DNA from: DASXMX01 sp036794395 | GTDB lineage: Bacteria > Planctomycetota > Phycisphaerae > Tepidisphaerales > Tepidisphaeraceae | Direction of reading: 5' to 3' | Assembly: GCA_036794395.1 (NCBI GenBank) | Contig: DAIRGS010000010.1 | Location: forward strand, 1-49,176 | DNA length: 49,176 bases | Shown: piece after piece, positions 40,387 through 49,070 of the stretch | Layout: each line of letters begins with the position of its first letter | Numbering within the stretch: the stretch's first letter is position 1 | Translations under genes and position numbers: made by a program | Notes under the pieces: generated by a model | What the model saw: the letters and a program-made list of their open reading frames with translations, nothing else | Databases searched by the model: none | What the model was told of the DNA's origin: nothing

Positions 40387-42813
40387 CTATCTGGCGGCAA
40401 CGGGTTCCTTGACGGCGACAAACACCGTCTGGAACGACTGATTGCCCTTGGCGTCGGTGGCCCGCAGCGTAATCTGGTGCTGGCCCGGCTTGAGGCCGGG
40501 TATGGAGAACGACATCGTCTCCTCGGGCGAATCGAACATCCTATCGACAGGAAGCGTCATCTGCCAGTCCCGGTTCGAATCCACGCTGTAATCGCAGGAA
40601 GCCACCGTGCTGGTCTGATCTACGATCTTGAAGTCAAAATGGGCCGAAGAGCCGTTTTCTGTCCATTTCAGGTCGCCAATGACCGGCGCGGTATTGTCCA
40701 CCACGATCGGATCGCTCACCCGGCTGGCCATTTTTCCCTGCCCGGCAGGGTTGGCGTTGGCATCGGATGCCACCACTTTCACCTCATACCGCCCATCGGC
40801 GATCGTGCGGGTATCCCAGTCAAACTGGGCATCGGTCAGCTTATCCTTCAGTTGAATCCACTGCCCTCCCGGAAGCCGGCGGAAGAAGAGCGAGTAAACC
40901 AGCGCATCATTATTTGGATCGGAAGCCTCCCACGTAATCGTCTGACGGGGGGTGGCTTGAACCCGACGCAGTTCGTTCTCAGACCCGGCCGAGGACTGCT
41001 GACCGCCGGCATTTGAATCTGAGGGGCTGGCTGCCGCCACGCGAATTGTCTTCAACTGAGGCGCGAGATTGGGAATCTGATACGCAACGGTCACATCGTC
41101 CACCGAGGGCGTATCAGCGCCGTTCGCAGACGTAAACCTGAGCCGGTATTGGAGAAACCGGGCGGTGGCGGCGGTGATGGGCAGGAATTCTTCGGCCGGT
41201 GCATCGGCCGACCACGCCGACCAGTCCTTATCCGAAGGTTCTTTAACATTGCCGCTACGGGTAGACACGGCCAGAGACGTTCCCCGGGGCAGGGACCCAT
41301 GCAATTGCATTTTGCCAAACCGGCTGATTTGCGTAGCATCCAGCACCGGGCTGGTATAGCTCCCGCGGCTGGCAAATCCCGACGTCATCGACGCAATGCT
41401 CCCCACATTGGCCATTCCCATATACACGCTGCCATCATGCGCCGGCAGGAGGCAAGTGATCTGTTTGGCATCGACTTTGGCGAGTACGACCGTTTCATCA
41501 GCGGAGGGGTTCACCTGATAAATCTCGCCCTCGGAGCCCGTCGCGATCAGCAGCGCCCCATGCTGCTCGACCATCGCAAGCACGAGAACGGGCTGACGAA
41601 AAATCTCAGTGACAAGGCCTTCGGGATCAATTCTGTAAATCGCGTTACCCTGTGGCCGCGGTTCCCCTGCCGTAATCGCATTGACTGCGGGCTGACGGTT
41701 GGCCGGTGCCGCCTCAGTGGCTTCCGGGGGTTGAATGGGGACGGGCTGACCCGGTTGCGGCTTGTTTGGCGGTGGCGTCGGATGGGGAGGAAGCGCCTCC
41801 GGCTCATTACCAAACAGATAGATCTTTTCAAATCCAGATCGAACGCGCAGTCCCAACGGCGCAACGACGCTCGACTCAGAATGCTTGGGAATCGGATGCG
41901 GCTCGCCCGGATTCGGATTTGGAAGCGTTGGTGGCGCGGGCGCCTTGGGGTGTTGCGATGGGATCGGGATCCCGGTCTCGCCGCCTTCAGGCCGGCCATG
42001 CGATTGCGCGGAAGGCGTTTCGGCGGGAGGGCCAAACCGGTCGTCACGCGCCTCCGATGTCGCGGCATAGAGATTTCCCGTCTTGTCGAGCACCAGCGAG
42101 CCGACTTCAGCTTCCGCGGCGTTGTAAATTACGAAGCTCTGGCCGGTCTTGCGATTCACCCGATACACGCGGCCATGCGGATCTGTTCCAACGTACAGGG
42201 TGTCCTTGCCGTCTGAAGCAAGGCTCAGCAGGTTATTTTCCCCACTGTCGAGCAAAAGCCGGTGTGAACCATCTGGTTTGATCTCGAAAAGTTTTCCGGT
42301 CGGCCCCGTCGCGGCGTACGTGTCGCCGTCGGGCGTCTGCACCAGCGCCCACACGTATTGAATCCCTTCAGATTCGAAAACCGTATGCGGCTTCTCGCCC
42401 GGCTTGTCGATTGCCAAAACCCTTCCCTTTTCCCCGGCCGTCCCAATGAGCAGACGTCCGCCTGGCTCGGCGATGAGTGATGTCAGATTCGTCGCGCCTT
42501 CCAGTGTGGCCAATGTCGAAACCTTCTGATCCTTAATCTGAAGCAACACGCCCTGCGGCCCGGTGCCGGCGTAAATCGTGCCATCACCCGCCTCCGCCAG
42601 TGCATTGACTGAGCTGATCCGCGCATCCTGATCCAGCAACGTCTTCATCGCTCGCGAAAGTTTCACCGCCCCCAGGTTCGTCGCGACGACATTTTCCAGT
42701 GTCCCTTTCTTGAAGTCCTCCTGGCTTGTCTGTGTCCAGGTGCTTGTGCTCACCGCAAGGGCGGTGGCGGTGCAGATCAACGTTGTGGAGAGGAAGGTCA
42801 GTCGCTTCATCAT
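40387..42813 (-). CDS. Exported beta-propeller protein with C-terminal Ig-like domains
   Basis: The 808-residue product has a signal peptide (MMKRLTFLSTTLICTATALA). Residues about 70-250 and 390-460 show propeller-like repeats: ISSVNALAEAGDGTIYAGTG, LTSLIAEPGGRLLIGTAGE, WALVQTPDGDTYAATGPTG and LLSLASDGKDTLYVGTDPHG. A long proline-rich linker (LPPHPTPPPNKPQPGQPVPI and neighbours) splits the propeller. The C-terminal 250 residues are beta-sandwich-like, with DPNNDALVYSLFFRRLPGG and DNTAPVIGDLKWTENGSSAH, as in fibronectin or Ig-type domains. The function is unknown. It follows the S55 protease by 55 bp and precedes rpmH by 21 bp, suggesting one transcript. Confidence 0.75.
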   Translation of the reverse strand: MMKRLTFLSTTLICTATALAVSTSTWTQTSQEDFKKGTLENVVATNLGAVKLSRAMKTLLDQDARISSVNALAEAGDGTIYAGTGPQGVLLQIKDQKVSTLATLEGATNLTSLIAEPGGRLLIGTAGEKGRVLAIDKPGEKPHTVFESEGIQYVWALVQTPDGDTYAATGPTGKLFEIKPDGSHRLLLDSGENNLLSLASDGKDTLYVGTDPHGRVYRVNRKTGQSFVIYNAAEAEVGSLVLDKTGNLYAATSEARDDRFGPPAETPSAQSHGRPEGGETGIPIPSQHPKAPAPPTLPNPNPGEPHPIPKHSESSVVAPLGLRVRSGFEKIYLFGNEPEALPPHPTPPPNKPQPGQPVPIQPPEATEAAPANRQPAVNAITAGEPRPQGNAIYRIDPEGLVTEIFRQPVLVLAMVEQHGALLIATGSEGEIYQVNPSADETVVLAKVDAKQITCLLPAHDGSVYMGMANVGSIASMTSGFASRGSYTSPVLDATQISRFGKMQLHGSLPRGTSLAVSTRSGNVKEPSDKDWSAWSADAPAEEFLPITAATARFLQYRLRFTSANGADTPSVDDVTVAYQIPNLAPQLKTIRVAAASPSDSNAGGQQSSAGSENELRRVQATPRQTITWEASDPNNDALVYSLFFRRLPGGQWIQLKDKLTDAQFDWDTRTIADGRYEVKVVASDANANPAGQGKMASRVSDPIVVDNTAPVIGDLKWTENGSSAHFDFKIVDQTSTVASCDYSVDSNRDWQMTLPVDRMFDSPEETMSFSIPGLKPGQHQITLRATDAKGNQSFQTVFVAVKEPVAAR

Positions 42814-42868
42814 CGCTCCAAATCAAAGCACAGCGGGCCGTAAGGCCCTTCGCGCACGGGTTTTCGAA

Positions 42869-44917
42869 TTAGTGGTTTGCAGGGTCAACAGCGGCGGCAG
42901 CATCTGTCTCAGCTCCCGCGGCTGGCGGGCGTCGTGGATCGGGCTTCACAGCCGGTGGCGAGCCTGGGCTGGGTTTAGGGCCCGGCACTTCAACTTTCGC
43001 CCTCGGGTCGATGGTGATTGCAAACTCCGCCGACCCCGTCATCACCCAGTCGGTCGGGATGACCTTGGTATTGGAGCTGACAAACGGAGTGATATTGCTC
43101 CGGCCCGCACCCAGAAGAATTTGCCGCCGCGACGAGGGAAGCTGCGGCAGCGCGATCCGGCCCACCGCAACGCCATCGGGCTGGCGAAGCAATCGAAGGT
43201 AAACAGCATTTTCGCGAATCGAACCCATGTCCTTCAGCACCGCGAACACATCATCCACGTTACTTGCAGTAAACCGGAAAGGACGTGCCACCTGCTCATC
43301 CTGAAAATAACGCGGCGCATCGGAAATAATCAGCTGGTAAGTTCCTTGCGGTAGATCCAGTGGAAGCGACAGCTCCACCGGCAACACCGCCGACTCACCT
43401 CTAAATGGTTTGTAATTAACGAAAGCTTTAACAGTCTCGCCCGGCCGATATCTCGATCGTGGCACATTCACTTCCAGGATTTGCGCCTCGCGAACCGTCG
43501 GCGATATCTTGAGATTCCCTGAGATCCGTTTGATCTGCACTAGTTCAAACGGATTGTCGGCCGCGGCCATCAGCGGGATACCGATCTGGGCGAACAAATC
43601 CTGTGCACTGGCGTTCACGGAAGTGTCCGAAAGACTCAAGGTCTGGCCATTTTCGAATTCAAGCTGAATGGTGTAATCGAGTGTATTGTGCTGCGGCAGT
43701 TCGCTTGGGCCGGTCACCGCGGCACTGAGGGCGAGGCCCGCGATCATCGGCGTAAATTTCGGGTGCAAGGCACTGCGAAAATGGTACGTGCGCGGGGCGC
43801 TCCCATCGGCATAACTCACGTTGAATTCGATCGGAATGGTGGGGGCTGACTGGCCGATCTGACCCGCCACACCCACCGACCCATCCGTCGTCAATCGTCC
43901 CAGTTCATCCGCCAGGGCTCCAAGTTTGAAGCTGGTCTGAAGGTTGGGAATGATCGCGTTCACCCGCCCACTGCCCATCGGCAGCGAGATCGCGCCCTCA
44001 TTATTGAAAGGATGTCCAAACCCGAACACCCGACCGCCAATCACTTCGGTGACCGTTCCGATGGCCGTGAGGTCAACATCACCGGTAAGCAACGGAACTG
44101 CCAGAGCGCTGCCGGGCTCGAGCTTGACCGGCTTCCGATCCGCCGAGGCTGACTCGCTGCCCCCGCCCCCGGCTTGGAGCGCGGTCATGTTGTACTCTCC
44201 CAGAATCGAACGAAGTTGCCCGAGCACGCCGGGCGAGAGCCCTCCAGCCATGAGCGGGGTGACCAGCGGTTGCAGTTGCGGTGTCTCCCCCGATCCGCCA
44301 AGGCGCGGCGCGGCCCCAAAGTCGTTCGCTCGCTCGCCTGTGGGTCGGGCAAATAGCTGCTTCGAAAACGGCGTCAGCCCAGCCTTGGCTAACGACCAGC
44401 TCAGTCCTTGATGTCGTTCAGATTGAACGGGATGCGGTGCGGACCCGGCCGGCTGGGTGGATGCCGTCGTAAGCGATGAATTCCACGAGCCCGGCAAGTT
44501 CAGCATGTATTCGATAGGCTGAACGCCCGCAAGCGGCTCCTTGGTCATCGGCCAGCCGTACGCAAACGCGCCGATCATGCGAAACCGGCCCTGATCGTCC
44601 TTTAAGTAAATGGGCGACCCTGACATTCCCGCAATGCTGCCGGTGTGTTCGAGATAATCGCCTTTGGCCCGAATAAGAACCACATCCCCTTTGGGATTGA
44701 AGTTCTTCAGGATCGAAACGACTTCAACTTCAAATCGTTCAATCGCCTCGCCTTTGAAAACGGTCAGCCCATATCCCGTCATCCCCGGCCGCACCTCGGC
44801 AACGTGCATATGGCGAGCAGGATCGAATAACGTCGGTTTCGATCGATCCGCTTCAGCTTGAACCCGCGGCGACAGCGCAAGGAACAAGGTTATCAGACCT
44901 CCCAGGCACAACTTCAT
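42869..44917 (-). CDS. Exported SpoIVB-type serine peptidase (S55) domain protein
   Basis: The ATG at 44917 has a GAAGAGG ribosome-binding site and opens a signal peptide (MKLCLGGLITLFLALSPRVQ), giving 682 residues. The S55 domain shows MTGYGLTVFKGEAIERFEVE, then YLEHTGSIAGMSGSPIYL with the nucleophile Ser in GMSGSP at residues 97-102 and a conserved His-Thr-Gly before it. Later GHPFNNEGAISLPM also belongs to the family. In Bacillus, SpoIVB signals across the spore membranes, but there is no evidence of sporulation here. Family members in planctomycetes are uncharacterised. C-terminal beta domains (RSRYRPGETVKAFVNYKP) and a Pro/Ala-rich tail follow. It is the first gene of a likely operon with the propeller protein and rpmH. 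Confidence 0.85.
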   Translation of the reverse strand: MKLCLGGLITLFLALSPRVQAEADRSKPTLFDPARHMHVAEVRPGMTGYGLTVFKGEAIERFEVEVVSILKNFNPKGDVVLIRAKGDYLEHTGSIAGMSGSPIYLKDDQGRFRMIGAFAYGWPMTKEPLAGVQPIEYMLNLPGSWNSSLTTASTQPAGSAPHPVQSERHQGLSWSLAKAGLTPFSKQLFARPTGERANDFGAAPRLGGSGETPQLQPLVTPLMAGGLSPGVLGQLRSILGEYNMTALQAGGGGSESASADRKPVKLEPGSALAVPLLTGDVDLTAIGTVTEVIGGRVFGFGHPFNNEGAISLPMGSGRVNAIIPNLQTSFKLGALADELGRLTTDGSVGVAGQIGQSAPTIPIEFNVSYADGSAPRTYHFRSALHPKFTPMIAGLALSAAVTGPSELPQHNTLDYTIQLEFENGQTLSLSDTSVNASAQDLFAQIGIPLMAAADNPFELVQIKRISGNLKISPTVREAQILEVNVPRSRYRPGETVKAFVNYKPFRGESAVLPVELSLPLDLPQGTYQLIISDAPRYFQDEQVARPFRFTASNVDDVFAVLKDMGSIRENAVYLRLLRQPDGVAVGRIALPQLPSSRRQILLGAGRSNITPFVSSNTKVIPTDWVMTGSAEFAITIDPRAKVEVPGPKPSPGSPPAVKPDPRRPPAAGAETDAAAAVDPANH

Positions 44918-45171
44918 GAAGACCTCTTCCAACTTCTGCCGCGGGTGGTTGTCATCCCGGATCGTAAAACCATGCTTGCGCGGCTGCAAGCAATCCCTAT
45001 AGCCTCTGATCGTTCATACGCAGGCAAGGGCTTTGCGGTTTTTGCCGGAGAAGCAATTTTGTTGGTGATGCGAGGCGTGGCTTTTTATGCGATTGGATCG
45101 ACGGGGAGTAGATTTATCCCCTCTCGCATCGTTATGACTTACTTAGCCGGATATTAATGATGATCGGGGAG

Positions 45172-46905
45172 TCAGGCAGACCGTCTGGATCGGCTCAGGG
45201 CGATTCCTGCAAGCGCTGCCATGAGCGACATTAGCGCTGACGGCTCGGGAACGCTGGTCGAGTAATAGAAGGCAGTGGACTCGAAATCCACGCCGGCGGC
45301 GGCTCCGAAGTTCTCCTGGGCGACGTCGATGCCGTCCGTGAAGGGAACGTAATCGCCGATCATCCATCGGTACGCATCGACGCGAAAGGGCGTGGCGGCA
45401 ATCCCGTCGGTGTCCTGGAGAAGTCCGTAATTGGCTTCATTGCCGAAGGTCGGGTTTGAAGGGTCTCCGTTAACGTTGGTTTGGGCAATGTGATTGAAGT
45501 AATAGCCGCCGTTGTAGGCGTCTTCGAAGCCGGTGCCGGAAAGCTTATGTGTTCCATCGACGACAATCGTGTCGTCGCCTTCGAGGATCGTGTGATCGTT
45601 GGCAACCATGGTGACCATGTTGCCAACGTAGTGCCCGCTGCCGGCAACATGTAAAAGGTTGTAGTTCGTCTGCCCGGCCGTCGTGATTGCGGAATTAGAA
45701 ACGGCGTGAAAATACTGGGCGCCGGCGCCCGGCGCTGTCGGATCATATTGAATCGCCGCGGTCAGCCCGCTTACCGCGATTCCGCTGCCGTTATAAAGCT
45801 CTACGGTCGCATTCTGGCGGTAGGGCATCGGCCAGAAGCTGTAGTAACTATGGTCATTTGGATCCACGCCGAGGGGTAGCGACTGGTAATCGTGTCGTCC
45901 TTCGCCGACTCCAAAAAACCGCGACACGGGGACGTCCACCGCGTTGTCCGAGCTGGAATCGTAGCGGACGCGAACCCGCAGGCCCTGTAGGAGTGTGTTT
46001 TGTTGGGAGGCCGTGAGAGAACCCAGCGCGGCGGAAAGATTGACGCGCAGAGCTTGGATCGTTCCGCCTGTATTAAGGCTGGCCAACGGCATCGTTGCGC
46101 CGGCGGCAAGCGCCCCAGAGGAATTCCGGGCCTGCACGGCAGGATTTGTGGGCCACGGGCTGGAGCCGGCATTTGCGGGCATCGATCCATTGGCGGCGGG
46201 CGTGTTCATGCCGATGAGATTCGCGGCCTGCTGACGTTGCGCCTGCTGGGTCGGCGAGAGTTGGCCGGTATACGTGGCAAGGCCGGTTACGTTGGGCATG
46301 AGGTGGTAGCCGACCTGATAATAAGTTGCTGCGGTTGGCGTGGTTTGAAGCTCCACCACCAACGAGTTCTTAAACGGAATTGGCTCATAGCTGACCTGCC
46401 CGCCGATTCGGGTGCTAACCAGCGGCGACTGAAAAAGCGATGCGGTTGCCGAATCATTGTTTGTGCTTGCCGAACCACCGGTGCCCGATAGAAGATTTGC
46501 CGTCGGGGTCATGAGCACGACTGTGCCGCCGGTCACGCTCCCGTCGCTCTGCAACGTGCCATCGGCGATCAATCGAATACTGGCGCCGGTATAGGTGCCA
46601 GTATAAGTCGGCATCCAAAATCGCGTGACAACGCCCGACCCGGTCAGGCTGCCCGCGATGTTCCAGCCATCTGGCGTGGTGCCGGCGTAGTTGTTGTAAT
46701 CGCTGTTGGTGCCCCACGACCCATCAGTTCCGAGAATATTCTGCGCGCGGTCATAGCTGCTGAATAGCCCGGCGGTGATCCCCGACTTGGAATATCCGAG
46801 CGATGCCCAATCCGAAACGGCCTCATAGCCCGTGTCGCCATGAACCGGCGCCGCACCAACCCCAACCAAGATGACGATTGCAATGACCCAGGACCCGTTG
46901 TGCAT
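45172..46905 (-). CDS. PEP-CTERM exported DUF2961 (GH172-like) protein
   Basis: The ATG at 46905 has an AAGGGGAAA ribosome-binding site; 577 residues. A signal peptide (GSWVIAIVILVGVGAAPVHG) leads into a DUF2961 domain: SYDRAQNILGTDGSW, SGVVTRFWMPTYTGTYTG, SYEPIPFKNSLVVEL, then ATYYQVGYHLMP and late LSGTGFEDAYNGGYYF. DUF2961 corresponds to glycoside hydrolase family 172, whose members act on difructose anhydrides and arabinan/arabinofuranosyl linkages. The C-terminus is a PEP-CTERM tag (VPEPSALMSLMAALAGIALS and basic RSRRSA). The enzyme would be processed by exosortase and displayed at the surface or matrix. The catalytic Glu pair cannot be verified by eye. Confidence 0.85.
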   Translation of the reverse strand: MHNGSWVIAIVILVGVGAAPVHGDTGYEAVSDWASLGYSKSGITAGLFSSYDRAQNILGTDGSWGTNSDYNNYAGTTPDGWNIAGSLTGSGVVTRFWMPTYTGTYTGASIRLIADGTLQSDGSVTGGTVVLMTPTANLLSGTGGSASTNNDSATASLFQSPLVSTRIGGQVSYEPIPFKNSLVVELQTTPTAATYYQVGYHLMPNVTGLATYTGQLSPTQQAQRQQAANLIGMNTPAANGSMPANAGSSPWPTNPAVQARNSSGALAAGATMPLASLNTGGTIQALRVNLSAALGSLTASQQNTLLQGLRVRVRYDSSSDNAVDVPVSRFFGVGEGRHDYQSLPLGVDPNDHSYYSFWPMPYRQNATVELYNGSGIAVSGLTAAIQYDPTAPGAGAQYFHAVSNSAITTAGQTNYNLLHVAGSGHYVGNMVTMVANDHTILEGDDTIVVDGTHKLSGTGFEDAYNGGYYFNHIAQTNVNGDPSNPTFGNEANYGLLQDTDGIAATPFRVDAYRWMIGDYVPFTDGIDVAQENFGAAAGVDFESTAFYYSTSVPEPSALMSLMAALAGIALSRSRRSA

Positions 46906-47175
46906 TTTCCCCTTGCGATTTGTACTTAATTTGCACTTAAAGCGCTCCAGCGGCTCCGCCCGCTGCCGTCGCATCTCAATGTTAACCCTGAGAGTCTACC
47001 GGCCACCCGAAAATCAAACAACAAGCTTGAATGGCCGCTAATTCACAAATAGGGAAAAAGGAAGCTCGAACAATCGCCAGGACCCCTATTTTTACAAACG
47101 AATTAACAAAACTTGTCACTCCCCCCGCATCTTCCTACACTTTCCCCTTTTCGTCTTTTCGGAGCTGTGCAGTAA
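46906..47175. other. Divergent regulatory region between the GH172-like gene and argB
   Basis: This 270-bp spacer has both promoters. An 8-bp inverted repeat (AAATAGGG at 47048 and CCCTATTT at about 47094) could form an operator or leader hairpin on the argB side, upstream of the proposed argB promoter. No ARG-box consensus was recognised. Confidence 0.4.
47113..47141 (+). promoter_or_regulatory. Candidate sigma70 promoter of argB
   Basis: TTGTCA (47113-47118) and TACACT (47136-47141) are separated by exactly 17 bases and lie 35 bp upstream of the argB start. Both hexamers match the consensus at most positions. Confidence 0.55.
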
Positions 47176-48057
47176 ATGGTCATGGACGCGGCGATATCAA
47201 AAGCATCTGCGCTGGTTGAAGCGCTTTCGTATATTCAGCGGTTTCACAACAAGGTCGTTGTTGTGAAGGTCGGCGGATCGATTATGGACGACGAGCGCGC
47301 CCTTGCGGCGCTGCTTAACGACATCGTCTTCATGAACTACGTCGGCATGCAGCCCATCCTCGTGCACGGCGGCGGCAAGGCGATCAATCAGCGGATGGAA
47401 ATCGCCGGCCTGGTTCCGCAGATGGTGCAGGGGCGAAGATATACCGACGAACGAACGCTTGCACTGGCCGAGCAGGTGTTGTGCAACGAAGTCAACAAGT
47501 TCATCGTGAATTTTATTCAGGGCCAGGGTTGCGAGGCGATGGGACTTCACTCCTTGTCGAGCAACGTGCTGTTCGCGGAGAAAACGTATCTGGCCGGGCC
47601 GGATGGTCGGCGGATCGATCTGGGCTACGTTGGGGAAGTTAAGAGCGTCAACGCCCGGCTACTTCAATTGCTCGTCCAGGCCGACTCGATTCCCTGTATT
47701 GCAACCATCGCCCGCGATGAAGCGGGCGGCCGGCTGAACGTCAATGCCGACACCGCCGCCGGATCGGTCGCGGCGGCAATGAAGGCTGACAAGTTCGTCG
47801 TCGTCTCAGATACGCACGGCATCCGCAGCGACCCCAACGACCCCGAAAGTCTGGTCCGCAGCGTTAACCTCGATCAAATCAACGAAATGGTCCGCAAGGG
47901 CGTCATCAGCAGCGGAATGCTGCCCAAGGTCGAGGCTTGCATTACCGCACTCCGCGCCGGCGTCGCCAAGACGCACATCATTGATGGCCGCATCCCCCAT
48001 TCGCTCCTCCTGGAGATTTACACCGAGGCGGGGATTGGAACGGAGATTGTTCTATAG
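47176..48057 (+). CDS. argB: Acetylglutamate kinase
   Basis: ArgB phosphorylates N-acetylglutamate in arginine biosynthesis. The 293-residue protein shows the amino-acid-kinase motifs: VVVKVGGSIMDDE, ILVHGGGKAINQRME, the Arg-containing GRRYTDERTL, DLGYVGEVKSVN, LNVNADTAAGSVA and SGMLPKVEACITAL. The start at 47176 has GGAG 11 bases upstream; an ATG two codons later is also possible. A promoter lies just upstream. The next gene is argF after a 92-bp spacer. The N-terminal extension (VMDAAISKASALVEALSY) is of the arginine-sensitive hexameric type with an N-terminal helix, which would imply feedback inhibition. Confidence 0.95.
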   Translation: MVMDAAISKASALVEALSYIQRFHNKVVVVKVGGSIMDDERALAALLNDIVFMNYVGMQPILVHGGGKAINQRMEIAGLVPQMVQGRRYTDERTLALAEQVLCNEVNKFIVNFIQGQGCEAMGLHSLSSNVLFAEKTYLAGPDGRRIDLGYVGEVKSVNARLLQLLVQADSIPCIATIARDEAGGRLNVNADTAAGSVAAAMKADKFVVVSDTHGIRSDPNDPESLVRSVNLDQINEMVRKGVISSGMLPKVEACITALRAGVAKTHIIDGRIPHSLLLEIYTEAGIGTEIVL

Positions 48058-48063
48058 AAAATC

Positions 48064-48134
48064 GTCAGCGGTCAGTGGTTCGTTGTCAGTTGTCAAAAAG
48101 GATTCCGACTTCCAACTGACCACTGACCACTGAC
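48064..48134. repeat. Inverted repeat between argB and argF
   Basis: Arms at 48064-48092 and 48113-48134 are built of GTCAGTGGTCAGT units. The left arm carries an extra six bases, which would leave a bulge when paired. The GGTCAGTGGTCAG unit is one I recall as repetitive in environmental bacterial genomes. It sits between two genes of one probable operon and would form a strong mRNA hairpin before the argF start at 48150. Confidence 0.65.
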
Positions 48135-48149
48135 AGCAAGCGGCTCCCC

Positions 48150-49070
48150 ATGACCCACTTCCTCGACATTTCCGATTGCTCTGTAGAAGACCTCCGTCAC
48201 CTCATGGACGTCTCCCTGCGCCTCAAGCAGCAGTATCGCCAGACGGGTCATAACGACCCCGTCCTATCTGACAAAACGCTGGCGATGATCTTCGAGAAGC
48301 CTTCGTTGCGCACCCGAGTCAGCTTTGCCGTCGCCATGACTCACCTGGGAGGTACCGGCCTGCTCCTGCGCCAGGAAGAAGTCGGCCTCGGCACGCGTGA
48401 ACCGTTGCAGGACGTGGCCCGTGTGCTGGCCAGCATGTGCGATGGCATCATGGCTCGAACATTCGAGCACGAAAAGGTGACCGGGCTGGCCAAGTGGTCG
48501 AAAGTGCCGGTCATCAACGGCCTGACCGATTACAGCCATCCCTGCCAGGCCATGGCCGATCTGATGACGCTTCATGAGAAATTTGGCTCGCTTGATGGCC
48601 GGGCCATGGCGTTTATCGGCGACGGGAACAACGTCGCCCGTTCGCTGGCGATGGCCTGCGGAAAGTTCGGCATGGATTTCATCCTTGCCTCGCCTCCCGG
48701 CTACGAGCTGCCCGCCGAGGACGTGGCGCAGGTTCGCACTCAGTCTCCGAAGATGAATTTCAGCGTGATCGGCGATGCAAAAGAGGCCGTCGCCAATGCC
48801 GATGCGATCGTCACTGATACTTGGGTCAGCATGGGCCAGGAAGCTGAAAAGGCCCGCCGGATTCAGCACTTTGCTGGATTTCAGGTCGACGACGCCCTTC
48901 TGGCCGTTGCCCCGAAGCACGCTGTAGTTCTTCATTGCCTCCCCGCCTACCGCGGGCTGGAAATCAGCGATTCCGTGATGGAAGGACCGCGCTCACTGGT
49001 CTTCCCCGAAGCCGAAAATCGTCTGCATTTCCAGAAGGGACTTCTGGCTGTGCTTTTGGGCGGAATGTGA
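48150..49070 (+). CDS. argF: Ornithine carbamoyltransferase
   Basis: ArgF makes citrulline from ornithine and carbamoyl phosphate. The 306-residue product has the carbamoyl-phosphate site FEKPSLRTRVSF (the usual Ser-Thr-Arg-Thr reads SLRT), the YSHPCQAMADL motif, MAFIGDGNNVARSL, DTWVSMGQE and the ornithine-site Cys in LHCLPAYRG. Length is as expected. Transcription probably continues from argB. argC, argJ and argD, frequent neighbours in bacteria, are not in the window; argD would most often stand between argB and argF. Confidence 0.96.
   Translation: MTHFLDISDCSVEDLRHLMDVSLRLKQQYRQTGHNDPVLSDKTLAMIFEKPSLRTRVSFAVAMTHLGGTGLLLRQEEVGLGTREPLQDVARVLASMCDGIMARTFEHEKVTGLAKWSKVPVINGLTDYSHPCQAMADLMTLHEKFGSLDGRAMAFIGDGNNVARSLAMACGKFGMDFILASPPGYELPAEDVAQVRTQSPKMNFSVIGDAKEAVANADAIVTDTWVSMGQEAEKARRIQHFAGFQVDDALLAVAPKHAVVLHCLPAYRGLEISDSVMEGPRSLVFPEAENRLHFQKGLLAVLLGGM

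Noticed and set aside
41149..42216. Plus-strand frame of 355 codons
   Set aside because: Antisense to the propeller/Ig-like gene. It is Arg/Gly-rich low-complexity, typical of a shadow frame.
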